Assembly (NCBI GenBank): GCA_022072455.1
Contig: JAJVHY010000031.1
Span: 85,761-149,760, forward strand
DNA: 64,000 nt
Direction of reading: 5' to 3'
DNA from: Verrucomicrobiia bacterium
GTDB lineage: Bacteria; Verrucomicrobiota; Verrucomicrobiia; Palsa-1439
The stretch's first letter is position 1. Each line of letters opens with the position of its first letter. Made by a program: the position numbers and the translations under genes. The notes beneath the pieces are model-generated. The model was not told where the DNA came from. It did no database searches and saw nothing but the letters and a program-made list of their open reading frames with translations. Of this stretch, positions 45,059-54,366 are shown in pieces.

Positions 45059-45486
45059 GGCTGGTCTGACACCGGCCGAATTTCAAAACCGACCCTCTCG
45101 ATCCCGGCCGACCGCACCAAGTCCAACACATGAATCACATCGCCATGCCGCGCCTCAACGTCACCGCTGATGAAGACGCGCACGTTCGGGTTGACCTTGT
45201 GCGTGCCGGTCAATGCCATCACCAGTTCGCTCGGCCCGACCGGCTTTTTGTCGAAATAAATCATCCCGGATTTCTCGACCGAGATGCTGACAAAATCATG
45301 TTTCGAGTCCGGCGCGCCCGTCGTGGCAGTCGGTAAATTAACTTTCACGCTCTTCAGATTCACCATGCACAGACTCACCAGCATGAACGCCGCGAGCAGA
45401 AAAAACATGATGTCGATCAATGGGATGATCTCGATCCGCGCTTCCGGGTGCGACTGACCGGCGCTCCCTCCTAGCTTAACTGGCAT
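45055..45486 (-). CDS. exbD: ExbD/TolR-type proton-channel protein
   Basis: 143 residues with one membrane helix ([19 protein letters not shown]) carrying the essential Asp in PLIDIMF, and a periplasmic domain ending [15 protein letters not shown]. With ExbB it turns proton flow into TonB motion. Overlaps exbB by 11 bp. Confidence 0.92.
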   Translation of the reverse strand: MPVKLGGSAGQSHPEARIEIIPLIDIMFFLLAAFMLVSLCMVNLKSVKVNLPTATTGAPDSKHDFVSISVEKSGMIYFDKKPVGPSELVMALTGTHKVNPNVRVFISGDVEARHGDVIHVLDLVRSAGIERVGFEIRPVSDQP

Positions 45487-46165
45487 ATTCCCTCACCTGT
45501 TGCGCCGGCACAGCTTGCCCCTTTGCGAACTTCTCCAGATCATGCCCATGATGCCGGGCAGACTCGACGAGCAATTCCACGTGATTAATCGTCCGCTCCA
45601 ATTCCGCGCGCAACCGCGCGACCCGCCGTTGAAAATAGTTGTACGGCAGCAACGCTGAAATCGCGATCCCCAGCCCGCACGCCGTCGCGATCAACGCCTC
45701 GGCAATTCCCCCGCTCACCTTCACCGCCGCCAATTCCTCGCCCCCGACAAAATTAAACGACTGCATGATCCCGATAATCGTCCCCAACAAACCCAACAAC
45801 GGCGCGAGCGTGATGAATGTACTCAACACCCACAGGTATTTCTCGCTCTGTTCGATTTCCTCCGTCGCCCGCAACTGCATCGCGCCGAGCAATGAATTAT
45901 GCGCGTGCGTCAACCCTTCATTCACCGTGCTCAGATACGGATCGTGGCTGCTCGCGGTCAACTCCGCCGCCCGGCTAAACTGCCCGGCCGCAATCGCCGC
46001 GAACGTCTCCCGCAACGCCGCCCGCACCACGCGCCGGTTATGCTTGAGCCACCACAAACTGCGCTCCAACACCACCACTGCCGCCGCCAGAAAACACACC
46101 AGCATCGGCCACATGATCGGCCCGCCCCGCAAAAATAGATCGAATACCACATTCGCTAAAATCAT
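45476..46165 (-). CDS. exbB: ExbB/TolQ-type proton-channel protein
   Basis: 229 residues, three membrane helices: [37 protein letters not shown] (with the conserved [11 protein letters not shown] pattern) and [20 protein letters not shown]. Partner of ExbD in powering TonB. It follows tonB after 10 bp. MotA/TolQ/ExbB subtypes are close, but the adjacent TonB decides the role. Confidence 0.92.
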   Translation of the reverse strand: MILANVVFDLFLRGGPIMWPMLVCFLAAAVVVLERSLWWLKHNRRVVRAALRETFAAIAAGQFSRAAELTASSHDPYLSTVNEGLTHAHNSLLGAMQLRATEEIEQSEKYLWVLSTFITLAPLLGLLGTIIGIMQSFNFVGGEELAAVKVSGGIAEALIATACGLGIAISALLPYNYFQRRVARLRAELERTINHVELLVESARHHGHDLEKFAKGQAVPAQQVREYAS

Positions 46166-46175
46166 CGTTTACTCC

Positions 46176-46940
46176 TCATTTCCGAATCTGAAACCGAATT
46201 GCCACTTCATACGACCGCAACGCCCCCGGCCGGAACCGCCACCGTTGCCGCACACAATGCACCGCCGCCTCATCCAACAGCGGCCACGCGCTTGACTCTT
46301 GCGCCTCCGCCGTCATCACGCGCCCATCTGTCCCCACCAACATTCGCACCTGCACCGTCCCCTCCTGCCCCGCGCGCAACGCCACACGCGGATAGTCAGG
46401 CGCCGGTTGCCGGCCATCGCCATGCCCGAACGTCAACGTCTGGACACCGGCCACTCCCGTCCCCGTCCCGCCCGGTACTCCGCCAATCATCGCCCCCGGC
46501 GCGTTCGACGGTGCCGCTCCCGAGTAACCAGCCCGCGCCACGTCCACAATCTCGACCGGCCCCTGCACCGGTATCGGGAACGCGATGTCCGGACTTGCCA
46601 ACGCCACCGCGACAGCGGCCGGCGCCGGGGCCGGCAAGGCCGCATCCGCCGGCGCACTCATCCCCATTGAACCCGCCGACTGTGATCCCCCGACCACCAA
46701 CGGCTCATCCGTCAATTCCACCACCAGTTTCTCCGTTTTGATCGTCTCCACCGGCGCAGCCTTGGCACGGGGCCGTGCGTACGGAAAAACCAAACCACAA
46801 AGTCCCACCGCCAAACACGTCACCCACAACACCAACGTCAGCAATCCCGCGCAACTCACATTCTCGCGTCGCCGCTCGAACCAAATCGGCGCGCGTGATT
46901 TCACCGCGACTGGTGGATACGTTTCAAGTACAGCTTGCAT
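46176..46940 (-). CDS. tonB: TonB energy-transducing protein
   Basis: 254 residues: an N-terminal membrane helix (GLLTLVLWVTCLAVGLCGLV), a Pro/Ala/Gly-rich spacer, and a C-terminal TonB domain (PDYPRVALRAGQEGTVQVRM then VGTDGRVMTAEAQESS and DEAAVHCVRQRWRFRPG). Spans the periplasm to energise the receptors at 41307 and 48668. Overlaps the PepSY gene by 17 bp. Confidence 0.92.
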   Translation of the reverse strand: MQAVLETYPPVAVKSRAPIWFERRRENVSCAGLLTLVLWVTCLAVGLCGLVFPYARPRAKAAPVETIKTEKLVVELTDEPLVVGGSQSAGSMGMSAPADAALPAPAPAAVAVALASPDIAFPIPVQGPVEIVDVARAGYSGAAPSNAPGAMIGGVPGGTGTGVAGVQTLTFGHGDGRQPAPDYPRVALRAGQEGTVQVRMLVGTDGRVMTAEAQESSAWPLLDEAAVHCVRQRWRFRPGALRSYEVAIRFQIRK

Positions 46941-47976
46941 GAACCTTCTCTTTCGATACCGGAACTACCGGTAAGTTCCCGCGGCGCCACGTCCAGAATC
47001 GCCGCCAACTCAACGCCAACCCCGTCCAAACCAGCACCACCGCCCCCGCCGATGCCAGCAACGCCACGACTTGTCCCACCGGCCCCGCCACCTCGCCGGT
47101 ATGAATGAATCGCGCCCACGCCCGCACCTGCCGACCGACCGGCTGCGACGTGAGCGTCTCCCACTTCACAACTTCACCGGTAGCCGGATCCAACGTCAGT
47201 TGCCCCCGCAAGTCCGGCCGCGCTCCATTCCCGGCATCAATCAGGAATGTATTCGGTAACCGCACCGTGATCGTCCGCCACCCCGGCATCTGTTGCGCCG
47301 CGCGTGGCCACAGCTTGTCCAAACCGTCTGCGAACACCGGCCCGCCCGGCCGACGCGGCGCCGAGGCCGTGCCGGTCAGACTGGGATACGAAATGAGTAC
47401 ACCCGCCAGCACGATGAGAAATAGCGGCACCGCACTCCACAGTCCGACAACGTTGTGCCAATTCCAATCCCGCGCTTTGCCGCGCAACCCGGCCCGAAAC
47501 CATTTCACCCCACCCTGCCACCAGATGTACGCACCCGAAACCACGAGAAATAAAAACGCCACGTTGGACGCCCCGGTCACCGCCCGTGCGATCGCACGAT
47601 TCTCGCCATGAACTCCCAACCACCGGTGAACATCCGTCACCACGTGAAAAACACTTCGGACTTTTTTCGAACCTTCGCCAAGAACATTCCCCGTATACGG
47701 ATCCACGAACGCAATTTGTTCCCGACCGAGATTGACAGTCACCGGCGCAGTTGGGTCGGCGCGGACGATCACGCCGGTCGCTTTCGCGTGAGCCGCGAGC
47801 AATTTCTCCAACGACATTCGTTCCCCAACCGGCTCACAGTGCATCGTCCCATCCGCCCAGCCGGTAATCTGCCGCTCAAACGCGAGCAACACGCCGGTGG
47901 CTGCCATGATCAGTACGACCACGCCGGCCACCACGCCCGCTATCAGATGCGTCCAGAATATCGTTTTTCGGAACAT
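46924..47976 (-). CDS. PepSY-associated TM protein (PiuB-like)
   Basis: 350 residues with about four membrane helices ([20 protein letters not shown] then LIMAATGVLLAFERQI; HRWLGVHGE, GASNVAFLFLVVSGAYIWW, WNWHNVVGLWSAVPLFLIVLAG and a final one near 315-335) and PepSY-like soluble parts. Such proteins accompany siderophore receptors and probably reduce or release iron from the chelate. TAATG overlap with the PKHD gene. Confidence 0.88.
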   Translation of the reverse strand: MFRKTIFWTHLIAGVVAGVVVLIMAATGVLLAFERQITGWADGTMHCEPVGERMSLEKLLAAHAKATGVIVRADPTAPVTVNLGREQIAFVDPYTGNVLGEGSKKVRSVFHVVTDVHRWLGVHGENRAIARAVTGASNVAFLFLVVSGAYIWWQGGVKWFRAGLRGKARDWNWHNVVGLWSAVPLFLIVLAGVLISYPSLTGTASAPRRPGGPVFADGLDKLWPRAAQQMPGWRTITVRLPNTFLIDAGNGARPDLRGQLTLDPATGEVVKWETLTSQPVGRQVRAWARFIHTGEVAGPVGQVVALLASAGAVVLVWTGLALSWRRFWTWRRGNLPVVPVSKEKVHASCT

Positions 47977-48656
47977 TACATCTCAGCCCATTGCCGGAGC
48001 AGATTGTGATAGACGCCGGTCAGTTGTACCGCCGAGGGATGCTCGGGGTGATCGTGATTGAGGCGTTGAATCGCCGAGTCGAGATCGAACAATAGCGTCC
48101 GCTGCCCATCGTCGCGCAGCATGCTTTGAATCCAGAAAAATGCGCAGATCCGCGCGCCCCGGGTCACAGGACGTACGTGATGCAAGCTCGTGGACGGGTA
48201 GACGACCATGTGGCCGGGCGGCAGTTTCACGCTGTGCACGCCGTAGGTGTCTTCGACGCACAACTCACCGCCGTCGTATTCTTCCGGTCCCGCAAAAAAT
48301 AATGTGGCCGACAGATCGGTGCGGATCCGGTGGGGCGTGCCGGGCACTTGCCGGATGGCGTTGTCAACGTGCGTGCCGAACGACTGCCCGCCCGTGTACC
48401 GATTGAACAACGGCGGAAAGACCCGCAGCGGCAGGGCTGACGAAAGAAACAACGAATTTTTTCCGAGCGCCGCCACGATCATGTCGCCGAGTTGCCGCGC
48501 GGCCGGTGAGCCTTCCGGCAACTGCATGTTGTCCTTGGCGCGAGCGGACTGGTAGCCGGCGGTCACTTTGCCGTCCACCCATTCCGCCTTGTCGAGGATT
48601 TGCCGGGCTTGTGCGACTTGCTCGGTGGTGAGGACATCAGGAATGCTTAATAACAT
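47976..48656 (-). CDS. PKHD-type Fe(II)/2-oxoglutarate dioxygenase (PiuC/YbiX-like)
   Basis: 226 residues. Iron ligands: His and Asp in [11 protein letters not shown], His in [17 protein letters not shown], with the 2OG-binding Arg following. [13 protein letters not shown] and [12 protein letters not shown] are typical of the PiuC family, which is usually paired with a siderophore receptor as here (11 bp downstream of it). Its substrate is not known. Confidence 0.93.
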   Translation of the reverse strand: MLLSIPDVLTTEQVAQARQILDKAEWVDGKVTAGYQSARAKDNMQLPEGSPAARQLGDMIVAALGKNSLFLSSALPLRVFPPLFNRYTGGQSFGTHVDNAIRQVPGTPHRIRTDLSATLFFAGPEEYDGGELCVEDTYGVHSVKLPPGHMVVYPSTSLHHVRPVTRGARICAFFWIQSMLRDDGQRTLLFDLDSAIQRLNHDHPEHPSAVQLTGVYHNLLRQWAEM

Positions 48657-48667
48657 TGGCCCCCTCC

Positions 48668-50938
48668 TTAGAACTGCACACTCGCGCTTAAGACTGCTGA
48701 CCGGCCGGCACCGGGGACAAAGTGGCCACCGCCGACCCGGTCGATGTATTTCTCATCGGCTAAATTGTAGACATTGAGCCGCAGGGTGACGTTCTCGTTG
48801 ACATGGTACGCAATCAACCCGTCGAACAACCAATAGTCCGGCGCGGTGCGAATGTTGGTGGTCGTGCCGTTCGTGCGTTTGCCAACATATTGGGTGCCGC
48901 CGCCGAGTTCGAGCCCCCACGGGAACCGGTACGTCGTCCAGAGACTGAACGAATGTTTCGGAGCGTTACTGAGCTCGGCCCCCTCTTCGATGGCGGTGTT
49001 GGATTCCTTGACCTCAGTATCCATGAATGTGTAACCGGCAAACGCCTGCCAGTTGTCAGTGATATTGCCGGTGAAGCCGACTTCAACGCCTTGAACAATT
49101 TGTTCGCCATCAAGAACTGTGACCGGATCGCCGGGATTGACACCGGGGGTTCGGGCGTTGGTTTTCTCAGTGCGGAACAATGCTAGTGTCGCAAGCAACC
49201 GCTCCTTGAACAATTCCCACTTCGTGCCGACTTCCAAGGTGAACGTCTCTTCCGGCTTGAGACTCACTGAGTTCGTCGCCAACGCCATGCCGACGTTGCC
49301 GTCAATGGATGGATTGAACGACGTACCGGCCCCGAAGTAGATGCTGCCTTTCTCGACCGGCTTGTAGACGACCGCGCCGCGCCAGCTCACCATGTCGTCC
49401 GTCCGTGATAACCGGTTCGTCGCGCTCTTGAATTCCGATTCAACGTGATCGTACCGGACGCCGCCCACCAATTCCCAATGTTCGCCGATCTTCAACGTCT
49501 CGAACGCATACACCGCCACTGTGTCGGCGCGGGCATCGTTGGGCACGCCCGTATTGGCAGGCATGTTCGCGCCGGTTGGTTTGTCATGCGGATTGGGATT
49601 GAAGATGTCAGTCAATGGCTGGCCCGCTGTTTGCGCGGAGTTTCGATTGTCCTGATCCTCGCGCGTCAGTTCCACACCTCCGACCAACGCGTGCGCCAGG
49701 GGTCCCGTTTCGAATTTCCAAGTCGCATCCAACTGGTTGGCGAAGATTTGGTTTTCAATATCGCGGCGTTGCAGCTGCCGGTTGATGGTGGTGTCAGACA
49801 CTACTCCCGCACCTGGATCCAAATCCGTAAAACGCGGAGCGGTAATCGCCGAACTGCGGTCGGTTCGGCCGACGCGAGACAGGTTGCGAATCGTCAACGA
49901 GTCGCCAATCTTCTGCTGCAGTTGAACGGTGCCGACATCGGTCTCCACATGCTCATAATCGTAGCCAACAAGACCATAGAAATTCTTGTAGCTGACCGGC
50001 GGGGCTTTGTTGATACGACTCGCAAGCACGGCATTGGTGTTGCCGACAGGTACCCACGGGATCCCATAATCCGGGATATTGTTCTGCTGCATGTGCATGA
50101 AGCTCACTGTGACTTCCGTCGGCTGATCAATGCCAAATGCCAACGACGGGGCAATCCCCCAGCGCGAATTGTGAACGACCTCGCGCCCCGGCTGATCGGC
50201 CTCCGTCCACATCAAATTCAAGCGCGCTGCCGAATGCGGAATGAAAGTGATGGGCTGGTTCACATCTACCGTCGAGCGAATAAACTCGTCCGTCCCCAAC
50301 CCGAACGTGCCGCCATACGCCGGCTCTTCGTGGGGGGATTTCGTCACGAGATTAATCGAACCGCCGGTCGAGCCGCGGCCCGAGTACGACGAGGCCGGAC
50401 CTTTCGAAACTTCGACTTGCTCCGTGTTGAATGGATCGCGCGAATACGCACCGTAATCGCGGACGCCGTCCACGTAGATATCCGTGCGCGCATTGAAACC
50501 GCGAATAGAAAGATTGTCGCCTGGCAACCCGCCGCCGCCTTCACCGGCCTGCATGCTGATGCCCGGCACATTGCGAAGCACGTCGCGCAACGTGGACGCA
50601 CCTTGATCTTGGATCACCGTTTGCGGAACAATGGTGATGGTCTGCGGAATGTCGCGAACCGGCTCCGTGTACTTCGGCGATTCGACACGCTCCGGCATGT
50701 ATGTTTCCTTCTTCTCCTCGACGACGACGTCCGGTAAACGTGCGGATTCATTCGTGCCGCCGGCAGTGACGGCCGGGGCATTTGTGTCTTGGGCGCAAAC
50801 CGTTCCGGCCATCATGATCGAATTAACCAAAGCCAACGTTGCCGCTGACGCACAGTTCCGTGCGGTGAATGTCCCGGCCCGGCCAATGCGCGGTTCCAAT
50901 TGAGGCACAACTTTGCTCTTTGTCTTTTCTCGTTTCAT
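48668..50938 (-). CDS. TonB-dependent siderophore receptor
   Basis: 756 residues from ATG 50938, which has GGAGA six to nine bases before it. Signal segment ~25-50 ([19 protein letters not shown]). Plug: [20 protein letters not shown], then [37 protein letters not shown] and [17 protein letters not shown]; the barrel ends with [10 protein letters not shown]. Close in style to FhuA/Fiu catecholate or hydroxamate receptors. It leads the piuC-piuB-tonB-exbB-exbD chain and probably shares the metal-responsive promoter at 51266-51298. Confidence 0.93.
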   Translation of the reverse strand: MKREKTKSKVVPQLEPRIGRAGTFTARNCASAATLALVNSIMMAGTVCAQDTNAPAVTAGGTNESARLPDVVVEEKKETYMPERVESPKYTEPVRDIPQTITIVPQTVIQDQGASTLRDVLRNVPGISMQAGEGGGGLPGDNLSIRGFNARTDIYVDGVRDYGAYSRDPFNTEQVEVSKGPASSYSGRGSTGGSINLVTKSPHEEPAYGGTFGLGTDEFIRSTVDVNQPITFIPHSAARLNLMWTEADQPGREVVHNSRWGIAPSLAFGIDQPTEVTVSFMHMQQNNIPDYGIPWVPVGNTNAVLASRINKAPPVSYKNFYGLVGYDYEHVETDVGTVQLQQKIGDSLTIRNLSRVGRTDRSSAITAPRFTDLDPGAGVVSDTTINRQLQRRDIENQIFANQLDATWKFETGPLAHALVGGVELTREDQDNRNSAQTAGQPLTDIFNPNPHDKPTGANMPANTGVPNDARADTVAVYAFETLKIGEHWELVGGVRYDHVESEFKSATNRLSRTDDMVSWRGAVVYKPVEKGSIYFGAGTSFNPSIDGNVGMALATNSVSLKPEETFTLEVGTKWELFKERLLATLALFRTEKTNARTPGVNPGDPVTVLDGEQIVQGVEVGFTGNITDNWQAFAGYTFMDTEVKESNTAIEEGAELSNAPKHSFSLWTTYRFPWGLELGGGTQYVGKRTNGTTTNIRTAPDYWLFDGLIAYHVNENVTLRLNVYNLADEKYIDRVGGGHFVPGAGRSAVLSASVQF

Positions 50939-51079
50939 ACCAATCTCCATCGTCACCAAGGCTCAGCTACGAAATCCCACGACCCGTCCGTTGCATCACC
51001 GCGTTACGCCTCAACTTTTTCCTGCCTCGCAGAAAACCGTTAGTCGTCCCAATCACTGGCGCTCATCGAGCGCACCCAT

Positions 51080-51238
51080 TTACCGCTCGCGAAGCGCTCC
51101 CAGCTTCCGCGACTTAAATGAACTCTTCGTCTCTTCTAACACCCGAATCGCATCCACGATGACCACTTCCAACCGGCGCGTCCGTGCTCCCTGCTGCGCC
51201 AGGCTACGCAACGCGTTTTTCAATTCATCATCGGTCAT
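51080..51238 (-). CDS. 52-residue hypothetical protein behind the metal-responsive promoter
   Basis: A 53-codon frame starting MTDDELKNALRSLAQQGART and ending KLGALRER; mostly helical and basic, no cysteine or membrane segment. It is the first frame after the shared promoter (27 nt after the -10) and precedes the siderophore receptor by 141 bp. No clear ribosome-binding site. It could be a small regulator, a leader peptide or simply untranslated leader; I do not recognise it. Confidence 0.45.
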   Translation of the reverse strand: MTDDELKNALRSLAQQGARTRRLEVVIVDAIRVLEETKSSFKSRKLGALRER

Positions 51239-51265
51239 GGTCGTCTGAAAACTCGACGGTCAGCG

Positions 51266-51298
51266 CATATACAGAACATCTGTTTGATATGTCAAACA
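51266..51298 (-). promoter_or_regulatory. Promoter with metal-repressor operator, before the siderophore receptor operon
   Basis: On the minus strand: -35 TTGACA (51295-51290), 18 bases, -10 TATATG (51271-51266). Operator palindrome TGTTTGATATGTCAAACA at 51281-51298, the best of the three copies. It drives the 52-residue frame and most likely the receptor-to-exbD operon. Confidence 0.78.
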
Positions 51299-51392
51299 TT
51301 TATTCGCAGTATCAACCTATTCTTTCTCCCAATACTGTAGGGGGTGTTATTGAGCGAACACAATCACCTGAGCGACACCGCGACCAATCGGG

Positions 51393-52556
51393 TCAGTCCT
51401 GCACCCTGCATGTCTGCTGCAATTCTGCTAATCGGTCCTCAACGAGACGTAGATCGCGGAGTTGTTTTAACAATTCATCATACGGCGGGGTGTGGGGCGA
51501 CTGCGCCCCGGTGTTTTGGATTTGCCGGAAGCTACGCCAGATTGATTCCAGTGCGGCAGCGTGAATCTGGGGATCACCGACAAACGAGCTGGACGAGCGC
51601 GCGGGGTCGAGATTCTCCAGGAGAAATTCGCTGAGAAAGTGCGGTTGGGACATTTGGTAGATTCGGGCACCAAAGTGAAAGAGGTCTTGCGCCACCGAAC
51701 GAAATTGTGTGACGCCCTGCTGTTCCCAACTCCGAGCCAAGGCGAGGCCGTTATCCACTGCGTCCGACGCCTCCGCGAACAGATCGTCGCTGATTGGATC
51801 AGTCGTGGTGAGTGGGGCGAGCAACTGGGCGATGGCTTGACAAAGAATATAGCGCGCTTTGAGGCGGACTTCTGTCATCGCCAAATCTTGGAGCTGGGCT
51901 TGATCCGCCAATGCCACCGCTTGTTGCGCCATGACCCGGGCCTGCGCGGGTGATCCGCCGGGGGCGCCGCGGACGAGTGCGTTGGCGTGATTCATTTGGG
52001 CGGCGGCAAGAAGATAATCCCGGTCCACAATCTCGGCAGCATTCCCACCGTGTAACACAGCGGAGGCCGTTTCAAAAGACCGCCCCGCTTCCAGCAAGGC
52101 AGCGGCGGTGTTCTGCGCCTGCAAACTCAGCCCGCGGTTTGACCAGGCGATCGCCAGTCGCCGACGAAACAAGGGGTTCGCCTCCACTGGCAAGTCACGC
52201 AGTGTTTCCAGCGCGGCATCGTAAGAACGAACCGCGTCGGCCAGATTTTCAGCGGAGCCAAGTCGTGTGAGCGCGTCGCCACGATTCATCCAGCCGGCTG
52301 CCAGTCCGTACCGGAAAATGGGATTGGCGTCCAGTGGCAGCTTACAGCGCAAGGCAATCGCTTGATCAAAATCGCCAATGGCTTCCTGCAGTTCGGCCGG
52401 TGCGCCGGCTTCCAGTCGCGCGATGCCGCGTTTCATCCAGACCGATGCTTCGTGGTTAATCGCCTCCACCGACCCGCCGTCGGGCGGATTTGTTGCCACA
52501 TCGTTCATAATTCGCTTATCAGTTCTTCCGTCAACGCCCTCCGCCGGATTCGCCAT
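51393..52556 (-). CDS. Helical-repeat (TPR-like) protein in the metal regulon
   Basis: 387 residues. Repeated 34-45-residue helical pairs with TPR-like spacing: EAIGDFDQAIAL, MNRGDALTRLGSAENLADAVRSYDAAL, WSNRGLSLQAQNTAAALLEAGRSF and AQMNHANAL. No signal peptide. The ATG at 52556 is 6 nt after a -10 box, so translation is likely leaderless. The shared operator upstream implies control by the DtxR-type protein, but nothing else hints at its job. Divergent from the Xer gene. Confidence 0.75.
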   Translation of the reverse strand: MANPAEGVDGRTDKRIMNDVATNPPDGGSVEAINHEASVWMKRGIARLEAGAPAELQEAIGDFDQAIALRCKLPLDANPIFRYGLAAGWMNRGDALTRLGSAENLADAVRSYDAALETLRDLPVEANPLFRRRLAIAWSNRGLSLQAQNTAAALLEAGRSFETASAVLHGGNAAEIVDRDYLLAAAQMNHANALVRGAPGGSPAQARVMAQQAVALADQAQLQDLAMTEVRLKARYILCQAIAQLLAPLTTTDPISDDLFAEASDAVDNGLALARSWEQQGVTQFRSVAQDLFHFGARIYQMSQPHFLSEFLLENLDPARSSSSFVGDPQIHAAALESIWRSFRQIQNTGAQSPHTPPYDELLKQLRDLRLVEDRLAELQQTCRVQD

Positions 52557-52562
52557 TAGTTC

Positions 52563-52596
52563 TGTATACAGAACGAATGTTTGATATGTCGAACAC
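52563..52596 (-). promoter_or_regulatory. Promoter with metal-repressor operator, before the TPR-like gene
   Basis: On the minus strand: -35 TCGACA (52593-52588), 18 bases, -10 TATACA (52568-52563), then 6 nt to ATG. Operator-like TGTTTGATATGTCGAACA at 52579-52596. A second perfect palindrome GTTCTGTATACAGAAC (52559-52574) covers the -10. Confidence 0.72.
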
Positions 52597-52641
52597 ATCT
52601 TTACCATTTCGGTTTCGCTCCAGACTGATTATCCTCTGGCC

Positions 52642-53553
52642 GTGCAACATCTCGTGGATGCCTTCCTCGATTACCTGACTGTCGAGCGTGGTTTGGCGAC
52701 CAATACGCGCTCCGCATACCGGGAGGATCTCGCTGAGTTTTCCCGCTTCGTGCAAGACCGGAAGATTGAGCCGATCCAGTCCATCCAGCATCAACACATC
52801 ACTGATTTCTTGCTCGCCCAGCGCAAGCCCGGCACGACCGCCCGTGGCAATCCGCGGGCTACCGGATTATCCGTCCGCTCGGTCGCGCGGCGCTTGGCGG
52901 CTATTCGCATGTTCTTCCGGTTTCTGGTGCGTGAAAAATTTCTGACTGTTGACCCCACCCAGAACATTGACACACCGAAACTCTGGCGTTCCCTACCCAA
53001 TGTCCTCGACTATGGCGAAGTCGAACGCCTCTTGGCCGCACCAAAGCCAGACACGAAACTCGGCCTACGCGACCGGGCGCTGTTTGAGTTGATGTATTCA
53101 AGCGGCCTGCGCGTCAGTGAAGTCGCGAAGCTCACGTTGAACGAACTGAATCTCGAAGCCGGTTTCCTGCGCACCACCGGCAAGGGCAAAAAGGAACGCA
53201 TCGTCCCCGTCGGCAAAACCGCCGCCGACTGGTTGCGCCGGTATCTGGCTACTGACCGACCGGCGCGCGCCGAGGTTTTTCTTTCCACGCGCGGTCGGGC
53301 CCTAAGCACGAAAACCATCTGGCATCTCGTGAAGAAATACGCCCGTGGCGCCGGCATCCAGAAGAACATCAAACCCCACACCCTTCGTCATAGTTTTGCG
53401 ACGCACCTGCTCGACAACGGCGGCGACCTCCGCGTGATCCAGGAAATGCTCGGCCACGCCGATATCTCGACAACGCAGATTTACACCCACGTGGATCAAG
53501 GTCGGCTCAAAGACACCCATTACCGGTTTCATCCCCGGTCGGGTCGCCGGTAA
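52642..53553 (+). CDS. Tyrosine recombinase XerC/XerD
   Basis: 303 residues from GTG 52642. N-terminal SAM-like domain (VDAFLDYLTVERGLATNTRSAYREDL) and catalytic domain with Arg in YSSGLRVSEVAKL, Lys in TGKGKKERIVPV, HTLRHSFATHLL (His-x-x-Arg), LGHADISTTQIYTHV (His and the Tyr nucleophile). Resolves chromosome dimers at dif. XerC and XerD cannot be told apart here. Divergent from the TPR-like gene, sharing an 85-bp intergenic region with the metal operator. Confidence 0.93.
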   Translation: MQHLVDAFLDYLTVERGLATNTRSAYREDLAEFSRFVQDRKIEPIQSIQHQHITDFLLAQRKPGTTARGNPRATGLSVRSVARRLAAIRMFFRFLVREKFLTVDPTQNIDTPKLWRSLPNVLDYGEVERLLAAPKPDTKLGLRDRALFELMYSSGLRVSEVAKLTLNELNLEAGFLRTTGKGKKERIVPVGKTAADWLRRYLATDRPARAEVFLSTRGRALSTKTIWHLVKKYARGAGIQKNIKPHTLRHSFATHLLDNGGDLRVIQEMLGHADISTTQIYTHVDQGRLKDTHYRFHPRSGRR

Positions 53554-53666
53554 AGTTCGGGCTGGCTTTCCGGCGAGCATTTTACTAGCTTCGCGGCGGT
53601 GCAGTTGGATTTCCGCTCCGAAAGATTCGTGGCCAAAATCCCACCGCACACCGACAACGGGTGCAT

Positions 53667-54362
53667 ATGCCAGCGAAACGATTGGAGAAAATCATCGGCC
53701 ATGCTTTCAAGCGGCCGGAACTTCTGGAAGAAGCCCTCACCCACCCCTCGCTCGCCCACGAGCGTGGCAATCACGGCTCTCAACACAACCAGCGACTCGA
53801 ATTTCTCGGCGACGCGGTCCTGCAATTGACGTTGACCGACCGGATTTACGAGCAGTACCCGAATTTTCCCGAGGGCAAACTCACCCAGGTCCGCGCCCAC
53901 CTTGCCAATCGGCACACCCTCTGCCGGCGGGCGCAAGCCATCGAACTCGGCCACTATCTCTTGCTCGGCAAGGGCGAAGAAGCCAGTGGCGGCCGCGACC
54001 GCCTCTCCAATTTGGCCGATGCCTATGAAGCCCTGCTTGGCGCAATCTACCTCGATGGTGGCATCCGGGCAGCCCGCAAATTTGTGGCCGCGCAATTTGG
54101 CCCCGAGTTGAAGCAACTCAAAGAAACCTCACCCCGGCAAAACCCCAAGGGCGAACTCCAAGAACTCCTCCAAGCCCGCTCCTCCGCCAACCCCATCTAC
54201 CGGGTCGTTCACGAAACCGGCCCCGACCATCATAAGCACTTCGAAGCGGTTGTTGAATGGCAGGGGCGTGAGATTGGCCGCGGCACCGGTGCCAGCAAGA
54301 AACTGGCGGAAATCGCCGCCGCCGAAGCCGCGTTGCAAGGCTTGGAAAAAGCCGGCAACTGA
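53667..54362 (+). CDS. rnc: Ribonuclease III
   Basis: 231 residues from ATG 53667 (a GTG two codons earlier is possible). RNase III cleaves double-stranded RNA. Seen: HPSLAHERG, the signature QRLEFLGDAVLQL, LADAYEALLGAIYLDGG and a C-terminal dsRNA-binding domain (NPKGELQELLQARSSANP then GRGTGASKKLAEIAAAEAAL). Metal-binding Glu and Asp of the two signature boxes are present. Confidence 0.95.
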   Translation: MPAKRLEKIIGHAFKRPELLEEALTHPSLAHERGNHGSQHNQRLEFLGDAVLQLTLTDRIYEQYPNFPEGKLTQVRAHLANRHTLCRRAQAIELGHYLLLGKGEEASGGRDRLSNLADAYEALLGAIYLDGGIRAARKFVAAQFGPELKQLKETSPRQNPKGELQELLQARSSANPIYRVVHETGPDHHKHFEAVVEWQGREIGRGTGASKKLAEIAAAEAALQGLEKAGN

Positions 54363-54366
54363 CGCT

